A stretch of DNA of 60,195 nucleotides, from NCBI GenBank assembly GCA_900551715.1, contig URXG01000006.1:1-60195 (forward strand), read 5' to 3'. The notes under the pieces were generated by a model. That model had not been told where the DNA came from, did not search any database, and saw only the letters and a program-made list of their open reading frames with translations. Numbering within the stretch: position 1 is the stretch's first letter; each line of letters begins with the position of its first letter. Of the stretch, positions 1-7,932 are shown piece by piece. The position numbers and the translations under genes are program-made. The stretch comes from an uncultured Blautia sp. GTDB lineage: Bacteria; Bacillota; Clostridia; Lachnospirales; Lachnospiraceae.

Positions 1-1142
1 CCTGCGCTTTCATCTCGGTAATTGAATTGCCGAGGATTCCCGCTTATTGTCCTAAAAAGAACCAGGCAAGATTTGATTTTGACCTTCGTTTTCCAAAGAT
101 GTCTTCTTATCTCAGAAGAGCAGCTATCCAGCATGCCCTGGGAAGTGTATCATCATATAAGGCGAGGCTGAAATTGTGAAAATAAACGGATCAGAAAGGC
201 GGCAGACCGAAGCTGGTGTGTGGTAATCATGCCATGCCGGTATTCTACCGTGATGTGATTACCGTGAGGATACAGAAGAAAAAGACAGATCATACCTGAA
301 ACTTTATGACGGTCATGACTGGAAATGGTTCCGGGTCAGCCTCAACCATGCAGATATTGAATATCTCAAAAAAACTGGGCAGAAAAAAGCAGCAGCTCCC
401 ATATTGGAAAAAAGGCATCGTAAATACTTCCTGCGTTTTTCTTATACAGAAGATGTGCTGCTTACAAATGCACCTGTAAAAGAACAGATCATCTGCAGTG
501 TGGATCTAGAACTCAATATGGATACAGTCTATACCATTATGCGGTCGGATGGAACTGTCCTGGGAAGAAAGTTTATCTCAGTCGAGAAGGCTCCCACTTC
601 TGCAAGTGGTGAGTAATAACAAGTCTTTCTCAGTGGGAATACAATCTCCGGCTGAGATAAACGCTCCGCGAGGATGTGCAGAAGAAAAACATGCGGATGT
701 GCTCGTTTTTGAGTATCTGGAAACAAAAGGAAAGATATCGGGAAGAAAGAAACAGGAGCTGCATCTGTGGAGAAAAAAGGATATTCAAAAAAGATGTGAG
801 CACCAGGCGCACCGGAGAGGGATGCGCATATTCAGAATCTGTGCGTGGAATACCAGCAGGCTTGCCTATGATGGCTCAGGAACAGTTGTCCGTGATCCGG
901 GCAATCACAGTCTCTGTACATTCCAGAATGGAAAAAGATGTAACAGTGATCTTTCGGCATCCTATAATATTGGAGCAAGATATTTTATCAGGGAACTCGT
1001 AAAAAGCAGCATAAACACAGGCAGATATACAGCGGACTACCTGTGTTGTGGGAACCTGCCATATCCGGCATGGAAAAAAGCGCATGACTGTGCATATTCT
1101 AAGTTACAGGTGTATCTGCCGATATTTAGCCTTGTCACTTAA
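1..1142 (+). pseudogene. tnpB: Decayed IS200/IS605-type TnpB, 5' end outside window
   Basis: TnpB-like peptides occur in order but in shifting frames and broken by stops. Frame 3 runs open from base 3 to a stop at 177-179 and includes RFPKMSSYLRR. Around 320-420 comes RVSLNHADIEYLKK. At 404-616 is CSVDLELNMDTVYTIM, matching the RuvC-I VDLGLN segment of TnpB. In another frame, 820-1000 holds CAWNTSRLAYDGSG and SASYNIGARYFIREL, the C-terminal RuvC-III region. Active TnpB is a transposon-encoded RNA-guided nuclease of roughly 400 residues; this copy cannot make one. The start lies left of the window. No tnpA was seen. Family assignment is by motif recall and is fairly secure; subfamily is unknown. 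Confidence 0.75.
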
Positions 1143-1145
1143 AGC

Positions 1146-1170
1146 GACTGATGAGCATGTGACTTCAGTC
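1146..1170 (+). repeat. Stem-loop just after tnpB remnant, possible element right end
   Basis: GACTGA (1146-1151) and TCAGTC (1165-1170) form a 6-bp stem with a 13-nt loop directly after the last TnpB stop. IS200/IS605 elements end in subterminal hairpins rather than inverted repeats, so this is a plausible right end. Not proven. Confidence 0.35.
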
Positions 1171-1179
1171 ATGTGAGAT

Positions 1180-1345
1180 CTACGAATATAAAACAGAAAA
1201 TGGTTTTTCATCAATAGCAGGAAAACATCTTCCACAAAAGTTTTTGCCCAAGAATGTTACAATGTTTTTTTTGTTCGTCGGCTGTAAGTCCGTTCATACA
1301 ATCTGTAAATGATATCTGCTGATAGGAATTTGTTCTGAATGACAT
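1180..1345 (-). pseudogene. N-terminal remnant of an IS1182-like transposase
   Basis: On the minus strand an ATG at 1345 opens MSFRTNSYQQISFTD, which matches the N terminus I know for IS1182-type DDE transposases (MSxRxNSxQQxSxxD). After a frameshift in the A-run near 1270 another frame continues as SWAKTFVEDVF, and a further shift gives PAIDEKPFSVLYS, again typical of the family. Reading ends at a stop near 1180. Only about 55 residues of a normally 450-550-residue protein remain. Upstream (about 1400-1440) is a GGGGTACATAG-type sequence that may be the old element end. The right part has been lost at the junction with the tnpB remnant. Confidence 0.6.
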
Positions 1346-1564
1346 ATGTGTTTATCACCCTTATTTGATAAATACAGTATAGCACCTCCATTTGAATATG
1401 GTAAATTGTGTAAACTTTTCAAAAAAAGTGGGGTACATAGAGAGGCTTTTGAATTACTGTAAACGGAGTGAGCAGTAACACTTTTGACCCTAACATCATG
1501 TCATTTATAATGATTCACAATATATATAATTTGTTTACAATATTTATAGCAATAGCAATCTTCA

Positions 1565-1582
1565 ATGTTTCACGTGAAACAT
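1565..1582. promoter_or_regulatory. parS: parS centromere-like site
   Basis: ATGTTTCACGTGAAACAT is a perfect 18-bp palindrome containing the 16-bp consensus parS TGTTTCACGTGAAACA (1566-1581) bound by chromosomal ParB/Spo0J in Firmicutes. It lies about 21 kb left of the dnaA origin, the normal neighbourhood for parS. ParB loads here, spreads and recruits SMC. No parA/parB gene is present in the window. Confidence 0.88.
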
Positions 1583-1612
1583 ATATAAGTATAGCGTGTC
1601 TTTATCAAAAAT

Positions 1613-1780
1613 CCCCGTTGGTTTACACCTGGGACAGAAACTGACTGTGTCTCTCGTAGTTTTTGTCCCAAATTAAGCATTCCTGAAGATCCTGTATGTG
1701 GTTCTGCTCATTGTCAGATCGCTGCTTATTGGGCTGATGAACTACATAAAAAAGAGATACTTGCTTACCAGGCTTCCTGA
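1613..1780 (+). pseudogene. C-terminal remnant of a PhzF-family protein
   Basis: The plus frame from 1613 to the stop at 1778-1780 reads PRWFTPGTETDCVSR, then PEDPVCGSAHCQIAAYWADE and KKEILAYQAS. This matches the conserved C-terminal block of PhzF-like isomerases/epimerases (DFVSRxFAPxxGxxEDPVTGSAHCxLxPYWA, then LxAxQxS). Normal members have about 260-300 residues; only about 55 remain. No start codon or ribosome binding site is seen, and the frame stops just before the usual RGG segment. Clearly a fragment. Confidence 0.7.
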
Positions 1781-1818
1781 GTTTTTTTTCCTAACAGGCG
1801 TCTGAGCATTTATACTGT

Positions 1819-2283
1819 TCACCCTTTAACGTGCGTCTCGAAATAGCTTTTCAATACTTCCAGGCTTTCTTCTCTCATAACTCCTTCCGTAACCTCTGGT
1901 TTCCAGAAAGAATTTTCAAATACCATTCTTGAACAGTTACATCCTTCATCCCCCAGAATATGTTCCAACTCTATATTACTTGCTCCATAAACAAGTCTTC
2001 CCAGCTTAACCCAAACCATTGCCCCACTACACATAAAGCAGGGTTCACAGCTGGAATACAATGTATATTCATGTAAATCTGTGATTCCTGTAACAGCACA
2101 GAATTCTCTGATTAAACCAGCCTCTCCATGAAAAGTAGGGTCATGTTTTGTATAAATCTGATTTTCGTTGGTAAATACAATCTTTCCGTCCTTAACAAGA
2201 ACAGCTCCAAAAGGTTCATTTCCATGCTCTACTGCAGCCTTTGAAAGTTCAATCGCTTTCTTCATAAATTCTATATCCTGCAT
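1819..2283 (-). CDS. Nucleoside/nucleobase deaminase (CDA-fold, guanine deaminase-like)
   Basis: A 154-residue zinc-dependent deaminase. It has the two signature blocks of the cytidine deaminase-like fold: HGE at residues 52-54 (zinc-binding His and proton-shuttle Glu) and PCxxC at 81-85 (two zinc-binding Cys). Length and the FGAVLVKDG N-terminal strand fit small soluble deaminases such as guanine or cytosine deaminase and TadA-like proteins; the substrate cannot be fixed from sequence. It would act in the cytoplasm in purine or pyrimidine salvage. The ATG is preceded by a strong GGAGG. It is a single gene with its own promoter upstream and no obvious partner. Confidence 0.85.
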   Translation of the reverse strand: MQDIEFMKKAIELSKAAVEHGNEPFGAVLVKDGKIVFTNENQIYTKHDPTFHGEAGLIREFCAVTGITDLHEYTLYSSCEPCFMCSGAMVWVKLGRLVYGASNIELEHILGDEGCNCSRMVFENSFWKPEVTEGVMREESLEVLKSYFETHVKG

Positions 2284-2310
2284 TTTTTGATGCCTCCTGC
2301 ATAAGTAATA

Positions 2311-2338
2311 TTCATAATTTCGTGTGTCTTTCTGTCAA
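2311..2338 (-). promoter_or_regulatory. Promoter of the deaminase gene
   Basis: On the minus strand TTGACA (2333-2338), a 16-bp spacer and TATGAA (2311-2316). Transcription would start about 20 nt before the ATG at 2283. The remaining AT-rich spacer up to 2555 shows nothing else I can support. Confidence 0.5.
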
Positions 2339-2555
2339 ATACATTTGTTTTTATTTTCTACCCAAAATCTGCACATTTTCTCCGCACTTCATACTTCTAT
2401 CACCCTTTTACTTTTAAGTTTTACTTTGTCCCTTCCTCTTTATGTTAATAACACAGTTTTCTTCTGTTGATTATACGATTATGATGTTTTTTCGTCATAT
2501 TATTATATATTTTATATAACTATTTTTTGCATATTTATGTATATTTATTCATTTT

Positions 2556-3176
2556 TTATTTATGTTGATAGTAAAATATTGCCACCTGAGTCCTATCCCG
2601 AAGCTGTAATTTGTCCAGAATCGAACTGAGATAATTTCTTACAGTCCCTTCTCCCAGACATAATTCTGATGCAATTTCTTTATTGCTGTATCCTCTGGAA
2701 ATAAGACGTATAATCTCCAGTTCACGCTTATTAATATCATGTGCAGAATAATCATATTCTTCTGATCTATTTAATAAATCCGGTATTTTGGCTACAATTT
2801 CATTACCAAAGACCGTTTGTCCGGAACATACTGCTTTTATTGCAGGAAGAATATTTTCATAATCCTGTTTTAGAAGATATCCCTTCGCTCCTATCTGTAA
2901 AGCTTTCACAATATACTCATCATCTGTAAAAGTTGTGAGTAAAAGAACATTCGCTTTTGGAAAATCTGACAATATTTTTTCCGAAGCCTTCAGACCGTCC
3001 ATATTTCTCATTCGGATATCCATCAAAAGTACATCTGGCTGATATTTTTCATATAATTCACAGGCTTCTTTGCCATCTGTACCCGTAGCTTTTACAGTGA
3101 TTTCTCCCGTAGATTCCAGTATTGTTTTCAATGCACCTGTCACAAACGGATCATCATCAACTATAATAATATTCAC
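2556..3176 (-). CDS. NarL/LuxR-family response regulator
   Basis: A 206-residue two-domain regulator. The receiver (about 1-120) has the acidic pocket VDDD near the N terminus, the phospho-acceptor Asp53 in LLMDIRM, and a Lys in LLKQD. The C-terminal LuxR-type helix-turn-helix (about 145-205) contains the usual LELIRLISRGYSNKEIA-like segment. It lies 32 nt downstream of its cognate histidine kinase in the same operon. The divergent ABC exporter operon beyond the kinase is the likely target, because sensor/regulator/ABC-2 exporter sets usually respond to cell-envelope stress or antimicrobial peptides. That target is inference. Confidence 0.9.
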   Translation of the reverse strand: MNIIIVDDDPFVTGALKTILESTGEITVKATGTDGKEACELYEKYQPDVLLMDIRMRNMDGLKASEKILSDFPKANVLLLTTFTDDEYIVKALQIGAKGYLLKQDYENILPAIKAVCSGQTVFGNEIVAKIPDLLNRSEEYDYSAHDINKRELEIIRLISRGYSNKEIASELCLGEGTVRNYLSSILDKLQLRDRTQVAIFYYQHK

Positions 3177-3208
3177 TTTTTCACCAATCCTAAAAACACA
3201 TATTTTTG

Positions 3209-4282
3209 TTATTCACAGTCTTTGGGAACTGTACTAAATATTCTGAACCCATCTTCTGTAGCAATTCTGAAATTTCCTTTAAGTCCGTTCACTCTTTCCT
3301 GCATATTTGTCAGTCCAATCCCTTCTATGTCCTGTTTATTGTACTTAATTTCTTTTCCATTATCTTCCATTGATAGCTGGAATAATGCCGGATGTTCCCT
3401 TACCGTAATTTTAACTTCCGTTGCGTTACTATGTCTAGATACATTTGCCAATGCTTCTTTTACAATGCTGATAAAGCAATACTTTACCTCTTTCGGAATC
3501 TGATCTGTCACATCATAAATCAGGATTGCCTGGCAGAAAGTAAATTCTCCTGCCAGCTGCATCAGTACCTCTTTCAGGTTTACCGAGTCATCATGAAGAT
3601 CATGCACACTGGTTCTTATGCTGTTCATAGCAGAATTCAGTGATTCATCCAATCCATTCAGTACAAATCTCATATTTTCATCTTTATTAACTGTTTTTGC
3701 AGCCCCAACCAGAAGAATTGATCTGGACAGCACATGTCCTACATTATCATGGATTTCTCTAGCAATCCGATTTCTTTCTTTCAAAATGGCTGTCTCAATT
3801 TCATAATCCTGTTTTTCCAGAATCATTTTATTTTTTTCTGTCAGAAGAAGGTTTCTTTCTTCACTGTCATCTTTTGTTCTGCGAAATTCTTCTTTCAAAG
3901 TTGTATATTTTCTGGTGTTGTATTCCATAAAAGCAGCGATTATACAGTCCAATAAAATGTACATTAGTATTTTCGCAGATATTTTTTCAGAGTAAAATAA
4001 CACACCTGCAATTGTCAACAGAATTCCTAAAATTCTTCTCCCGCAACTCATGCTACAGTATATAAAGACAGGATAAAACCAGATAAAATCCTGATTCCAG
4101 AAGCCCGACAATCCATATGCCAGAAGTATCCCCTGTCTGTATTTCTGTGTACAGGAATAGCACCCACAGACCATTATAACGGTGCACAGCACTGCTGCCA
4201 CCATTTTTATATCTGATTTTTGAAAAAACAATGCCACCAGACAATACAGCCCCAAAAGAGACAGGTCACGAAAATACCTCAT
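3209..4282 (-). CDS. Sensor histidine kinase, HisKA_3/DesK type
   Basis: A membrane sensor kinase of 357 residues. Several hydrophobic helices fill the first about 120 residues, followed by a coiled-coil linker, the dimerisation/phospho-acceptor helix with His178 in REIHDNVGH, and a HATPase domain with a VKEALANVSRHS N-box and a GIGLTNMQER G-box. I place the start at the ATG at 4282 because AGGAGGGG lies just upstream of it; a longer frame to 4351 overlaps the promoter and lacks a ribosome binding site. Short extracellular loops suggest sensing within or at the membrane. It pairs with the regulator immediately downstream. Confidence 0.88.
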   Translation of the reverse strand: MRYFRDLSLLGLYCLVALFFQKSDIKMVAAVLCTVIMVCGCYSCTQKYRQGILLAYGLSGFWNQDFIWFYPVFIYCSMSCGRRILGILLTIAGVLFYSEKISAKILMYILLDCIIAAFMEYNTRKYTTLKEEFRRTKDDSEERNLLLTEKNKMILEKQDYEIETAILKERNRIAREIHDNVGHVLSRSILLVGAAKTVNKDENMRFVLNGLDESLNSAMNSIRTSVHDLHDDSVNLKEVLMQLAGEFTFCQAILIYDVTDQIPKEVKYCFISIVKEALANVSRHSNATEVKITVREHPALFQLSMEDNGKEIKYNKQDIEGIGLTNMQERVNGLKGNFRIATEDGFRIFSTVPKDCE

Positions 4283-4323
4283 CTTTCCCCTCCTGACATC
4301 CCCAAACCGGATCATAATATTTA

Positions 4324-4352
4324 CTATATCCGAATCCGCCACCCTCTTCAAG
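4324..4352 (-). promoter_or_regulatory. Promoter of the kinase/regulator operon
   Basis: Minus-strand TTGAAG (4347-4352), 17-bp spacer, TATAGT (4324-4329). It places the transcript start near 4317, consistent with translation from 4282. The -35 overlaps a TCACTTG box that also occurs at the -35 of the divergent ABC promoter. Confidence 0.5.
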
Positions 4353-4401
4353 TGACAAATGTAATCTTTGCCTTCTCAGTTTTTGTGACATTCCTCACTT
4401 G
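4350..4401. promoter_or_regulatory. Mirrored TCACTTG boxes, candidate operator pair
   Basis: CAAGTGA (4350-4356) and TCACTTG (4395-4401) are a perfect 7-bp inverted pair 38 bp apart. Each overlaps the -35 of one of the two divergent promoters in the same relative orientation. This fits coordinate control by one DNA-binding protein, the adjacent NarL-type regulator being the obvious candidate. Function is inferred. Confidence 0.4.
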
Positions 4402-4427
4402 GTTTTTGTTCCTGTTTATCCTATACT
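4399..4427 (+). promoter_or_regulatory. Promoter of the ABC exporter operon
   Basis: TTGGTT (4399-4404), 17-bp spacer, TATACT (4422-4427). Transcription from about 4434 gives an unusually long untranslated leader of about 210 nt before the ATG at 4648. Confidence 0.5.
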
Positions 4428-4454
4428 GAACTCAACGAAACAACAAAGAAACTC

Positions 4455-4482
4455 GGTAACTATTCAGTAGGTAATATCCCGC
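4455..4482 (+). repeat. 28-bp dispersed repeat, copy A
   Basis: This 28-bp stretch (core ACTATTCAG, then ATCCCGC) recurs at 16065-16092 with 24 of 28 identical bases. All four differences are transitions. Flanking sequence is unrelated. Here it forms the 5' part of the ABC operon leader. Confidence 0.6.
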
Positions 4483-4612
4483 GAGGTGTTTCGACATGTT
4501 TTTGCCGAAATCCCGAGACATACAAGGCAAAATGCTATCTCCGCAGGTGATTTGGAATACATTTTAACTCGTAACTGTGAGGATAGTGAACAGTTACGAA
4601 ACTCGTTTTTTT
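4455..4612 (+). promoter_or_regulatory. Structured leader of ABC operon, possible attenuator/riboregulator
   Basis: Three pairings are visible. TGTTTCG (4487-4493) pairs with CGAGACA (4514-4520) and TTTTGCC (4500-4506) with GGCAAAA (4526-4532); the strands interleave, as in an H-type pseudoknot. CGTAACTG (4570-4577) pairs with CAGTTACG (4591-4598), and a seven-T run follows at 4606-4612. The 3' arm can instead pair with GTAACTATTCA (4456-4466), one mismatch in 11. This mutually exclusive design resembles an attenuator. All pairings were found by eye. The 365-bp gap 4283-4647 holds this leader, the two promoters and no gene. Confidence 0.4.
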
Positions 4613-4647
4613 CGCAAAAGATTATAAAAATAAATGGAGGCTATTCT

Positions 4648-5577
4648 ATGATACATATCGAAAACCTGGTAAAAAGATATGGCAGTATCACCGCACTGAA
4701 CCACCTGAATCTGGATATCCGGGAAGGCGAGATTTTTGGGCTTCTGGGGCCTAATGGTTCTGGCAAAACCACTGCAATCAGCTGTATGCTTTCCCTGTTA
4801 AAATACGACAAGGGCAGCATCCGTATCTTTGATCAGGAAATGTGTCCAGACAATTATGAAGCCAAGCAGCAGATCGGCATAGTTCTGCAGAATGTAGCAG
4901 TTTTTAATGAGCTGACCGTCTATGAAAATATTGATTATTTCTGTGGTCTCTATATCCAGGATAAAGCCAGACGGCACCAGATGGTGGAAGAAGCCATACA
5001 GTTTACAGGACTTGAAGACTTCCGCAAAACTCGCCCAAAGAAACTGTCCGGAGGACTTCTCCGTCGTCTGAACATTGCCTGTGGCATTGCCCACAAACCT
5101 CGTCTGATCATTATGGACGAACCAACCGTTGCCGTCGATCCCCAAAGCAGAAACAAGATTCTGGAAGGCATTCTGAAGCTTAACCAGCAGGGATCTACCA
5201 TTATTTACACTTCGCATTACATGGAAGAAGTGGAACAGATCTGCACCAGAATCGCTATTATGGACAAAGGGCGTATTATTGCATCCGGCACCAAAGAAGA
5301 GCTGAAACAGATGATTAAAACCGGCGAGACTATTACCATCGAAGCCATTATTCTTTCCAGCGAACAGCAGGACAACCTCCGTACTCTTCCACATGTGTTT
5401 GACCTGCAGTACAAGGATGAGATTCTCACTCTTCGCTGTACCGGCGCCCAGCATAATCTGATCCATGTTCTGAATTATCTTCAGGAAGCCCAGATTCCTT
5501 TTGGAAGGGTCTTTTCGGAACTTCCCACACTCAATGATGTTTTTCTTGAAATCACCGGAAAGCAGCTTCGAGACTAA
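4648..5577 (+). CDS. ABC transporter ATP-binding protein
   Basis: A 309-residue nucleotide-binding subunit. It has Walker A (GPNGSGKT), the signature LSGGLLRRLN, and Walker B followed by the catalytic Glu (LIIMDEPT). The roughly 80 residues after the ATPase core are the extension common in ABC-2 drug/peptide exporters. The start is the ATG at 4648 preceded by GGAGG; the frame is open further upstream, but that part is the structured leader. It powers the two ABC-2 permeases encoded next. Likely role is export of an antimicrobial or lipid, or self-protection; the substrate is unknown. The operon runs against replication, unlike its neighbours. Confidence 0.9.
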   Translation: MIHIENLVKRYGSITALNHLNLDIREGEIFGLLGPNGSGKTTAISCMLSLLKYDKGSIRIFDQEMCPDNYEAKQQIGIVLQNVAVFNELTVYENIDYFCGLYIQDKARRHQMVEEAIQFTGLEDFRKTRPKKLSGGLLRRLNIACGIAHKPRLIIMDEPTVAVDPQSRNKILEGILKLNQQGSTIIYTSHYMEEVEQICTRIAIMDKGRIIASGTKEELKQMIKTGETITIEAIILSSEQQDNLRTLPHVFDLQYKDEILTLRCTGAQHNLIHVLNYLQEAQIPFGRVFSELPTLNDVFLEITGKQLRD

Positions 5578-5627
5578 TGTGTATTTATACATTATTTTGT
5601 ATATTTTTATAACGGAAAGGAGTTTTA

Positions 5628-6752
5628 ATGATACATCTTATTACCTATAATCTCCGGATCAAACTGCGAAATTTTTCCATGGTTTTCTGGCCTCTGGTGT
5701 TTCCGCTGATACTTGGTACTTTCTTCTTTTTTGCTTTTGGAAATATCAGTGAGGCAGACTTTGAAACAGTATCGGTAGCTGTCGTGAAACCCGAAACTTC
5801 CAATCCCCTGTTTCTTGGGTTCCTGAATCAAATAGAAAATAACACCGATGATCTGATCTCCGTCAGCGAAATGCCTGAACAAAAAGCTCTGGACGCTCTG
5901 AAAAGCGGCAAAATAGCCGGCATTTACTATGCAGATATTCAGCCTTCCCTTACAGTAACCACAAACGGAATTCCTGAAAGTATCCTTCAGACCATTCTGG
6001 ATAATTACGAAAGCAGCCTGACCACTGTAAGAAAAATTTTTCTCCGGCATCCATCCGGTATTCTGAAAGGACTGGAACAGATGATGGACACCCGGGAACT
6101 GGTACATGAAGTCTCTCTGGGAGGCAAAACCATAGATGGTAATGTTCAGTTCTTTTATACGCTTATTGCCATGGCATGTTTCTATGGATGTTTTATTGGA
6201 TTTGGTTCCGCCATTCCCCTTCAGGCCAATCTTTCTTCCCTTGCTGCCAGAAGAACAGTTACCCCTACTCACAAACTGAAAATTGTGCTTTCTGAGCAGA
6301 TTTCTGCTTTTTTCCTGGGATATCTGGACGTAATCATTCTGATTCTGTATCTTCGTTATATCCTTCGGCTGGACTTTCAGGGAAATATGACACCCATGCT
6401 TCTGATCACTTTCCTGGGCTGCCTGATCGGAGTATCTCTGGGATTTTTTGTAGGAAGTCTTGGCAAAATGCGGGAAGGTGTAAAAATAGGAATCCTGCTT
6501 GCAGTCTCTATGACCTGCTGTTTTCTTTCTGGACTTATGAATAATACCATGAAAGATATCGTAGAAAAAAATATTCCTGTTCTGAACCGTCTGAATCCTG
6601 CTGCCCTGATCTCTGACGCATTTTACTGCATCAATGTATATAATGATCCTGCTCGCTATTACAGGAATCTTATCATTCTGGCAGTTATGAGCGTTCTCCT
6701 GACAGGTGTCTCATTTTTCATGATAAGGAGGGAACGATATGACAGTCTATAA
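5628..6752 (+). CDS. ABC-2 type transporter permease (first)
   Basis: A 374-residue membrane protein with the ABC-2 layout: one N-terminal transmembrane helix (about 20-40), a large extracytoplasmic domain (about 45-170), and five or so helices in the C-terminal half (from about 180). It follows the ATPase by 50 nt behind AAAGGAG and overlaps the next permease by 14 nt, so the two are probably translationally coupled and form a heterodimeric channel. Resembles multidrug/bacteriocin exporter permeases. Substrate unknown. Confidence 0.85.
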   Translation: MIHLITYNLRIKLRNFSMVFWPLVFPLILGTFFFFAFGNISEADFETVSVAVVKPETSNPLFLGFLNQIENNTDDLISVSEMPEQKALDALKSGKIAGIYYADIQPSLTVTTNGIPESILQTILDNYESSLTTVRKIFLRHPSGILKGLEQMMDTRELVHEVSLGGKTIDGNVQFFYTLIAMACFYGCFIGFGSAIPLQANLSSLAARRTVTPTHKLKIVLSEQISAFFLGYLDVIILILYLRYILRLDFQGNMTPMLLITFLGCLIGVSLGFFVGSLGKMREGVKIGILLAVSMTCCFLSGLMNNTMKDIVEKNIPVLNRLNPAALISDAFYCINVYNDPARYYRNLIILAVMSVLLTGVSFFMIRRERYDSL

Positions 6753-7887
6753 ATGCCATATGAAGATTTTGAAACGCAATCTTGGACTGGTGATCATGTA
6801 CCTTGCTATTTTTTTCAGTATTACCATGTTCATTCAGGCAGCTTCCAGAAAAGAAGGGTTGGATAATTATCAGCAGACCCGCATCTCCATCGCTATTTGT
6901 GACAGGGATCATTCAGCTCTTTCTGATGGTCTGATCCAGTATCTGAGCAACATTCATCAGGTTTCCATGATCCAGGATGATCTTTCTGTTATGCAGGAAG
7001 AACTTTTTTACAGAAATGTGGAATATATCATTCAGATTCCTGAAAATTTTTATGACTCCTGTATCTTTCAGGGTACCCCACTTTCTGTTACCAGAATTCC
7101 CGGTTCCTATTCCTCTTATTACGTGGATCAGCAGATCAACAGTTACCTGAACTCTGTAAAAACCTATATGGCAGCCGGATTTAGTCTTTCTGAGGCTTCC
7201 AGTGTCTCTGTGGAACAAAATACCGCTACCGTACATCTCCTTGAAAATACAGGCAATAACAGCGGAACACCGGCATATACCTATTATTTCAGATATATCC
7301 CTTATCTGTTTCTTGGAAGTCTCTGTTATTCTATGGGATATATTCTCATGGCTTTCCGCAACGAAGACATCCGGAAACGTATGGCTGCTTCTTCAGTTTC
7401 TCTCAAAAGACAGAACCTGGAAGGATTTCTTGCTATGTTTACTGTAGGGATTGGACTCTGGCTGATCTCTATGGGCGGTGCAGTTCTCCTTTTCAAAAAA
7501 GACTTCTGTTCCCTGCCTTTTATAAGTTACTACCTTCTTAACAGTCTGTTGATCCTTGTGATCTCCCTGTCTCTGGCTTACCTTACAGGGCTTTTTGTAA
7601 AAAATTCTGATATGTTAAACGGGCTTTCCAACATTCTTTCTCTAGGTATGTGCTTCCTCTGTGGAGTCTTTGTACCAATGAATGTAATGAACCCGAGAGT
7701 GCTAAAAGTTTCCCAGTTCCTGCCAGTCTACTGGTATGAAAAAGCCAATGGTCTTCTTGGCAGTTACCATGTTCTTCCTACAAACCGTATCTCTGATCTG
7801 TGGAAATATCTTGGTATTGAATTTCTGTATGCCATAGCTGTTCTCACAGTGATCATGGCTGTTTCAAAGTACAAAAAACAGGGGTGA
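6739..7887 (+). CDS. ABC-2 type transporter permease (second)
   Basis: A 382-residue permease with the same plan as the preceding gene: an N-terminal helix, an extracytoplasmic domain of about 140 residues, and about five C-terminal helices. The ATG lies inside the end of the previous gene behind GGAGG. The two permeases are diverged paralogues, as expected for a heterodimer working with one ATPase. It is the last gene of the operon; a terminator hairpin overlaps its stop region. Confidence 0.85.
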   Translation: MTVYKCHMKILKRNLGLVIMYLAIFFSITMFIQAASRKEGLDNYQQTRISIAICDRDHSALSDGLIQYLSNIHQVSMIQDDLSVMQEELFYRNVEYIIQIPENFYDSCIFQGTPLSVTRIPGSYSSYYVDQQINSYLNSVKTYMAAGFSLSEASSVSVEQNTATVHLLENTGNNSGTPAYTYYFRYIPYLFLGSLCYSMGYILMAFRNEDIRKRMAASSVSLKRQNLEGFLAMFTVGIGLWLISMGGAVLLFKKDFCSLPFISYYLLNSLLILVISLSLAYLTGLFVKNSDMLNGLSNILSLGMCFLCGVFVPMNVMNPRVLKVSQFLPVYWYEKANGLLGSYHVLPTNRISDLWKYLGIEFLYAIAVLTVIMAVSKYKKQG

Positions 7888-7910
7888 AGAAAATTCTTCA
7901 TCCCTGTTCT
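7877..7910 (+). terminator. Terminator between converging genes
   Basis: AACAGGGGTGAAG (7877-7889) pairs with CTTCATCCCTGTT (7896-7908), 13 bp including a G-U pair, with a 6-nt loop. It begins inside the last permease codons and is followed by TCTCTTT. It sits between two converging transcripts and could act both ways. Confidence 0.7.
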
Positions 7911-7932
7911 CTTTCATCCACATCTGCATTTG

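Noticed and set aside
4283..4351. Longer start for the histidine kinase
   Set aside because: The extension overlaps the promoter and lacks a ribosome binding site, while 4282 has AGGAGGGG.
4798..5592. Long minus-strand open frame (264 codons) opposite the ABC ATPase
   Set aside because: The plus-strand frame has all ATPase motifs; the antisense frame shows no known motif or ribosome binding site.
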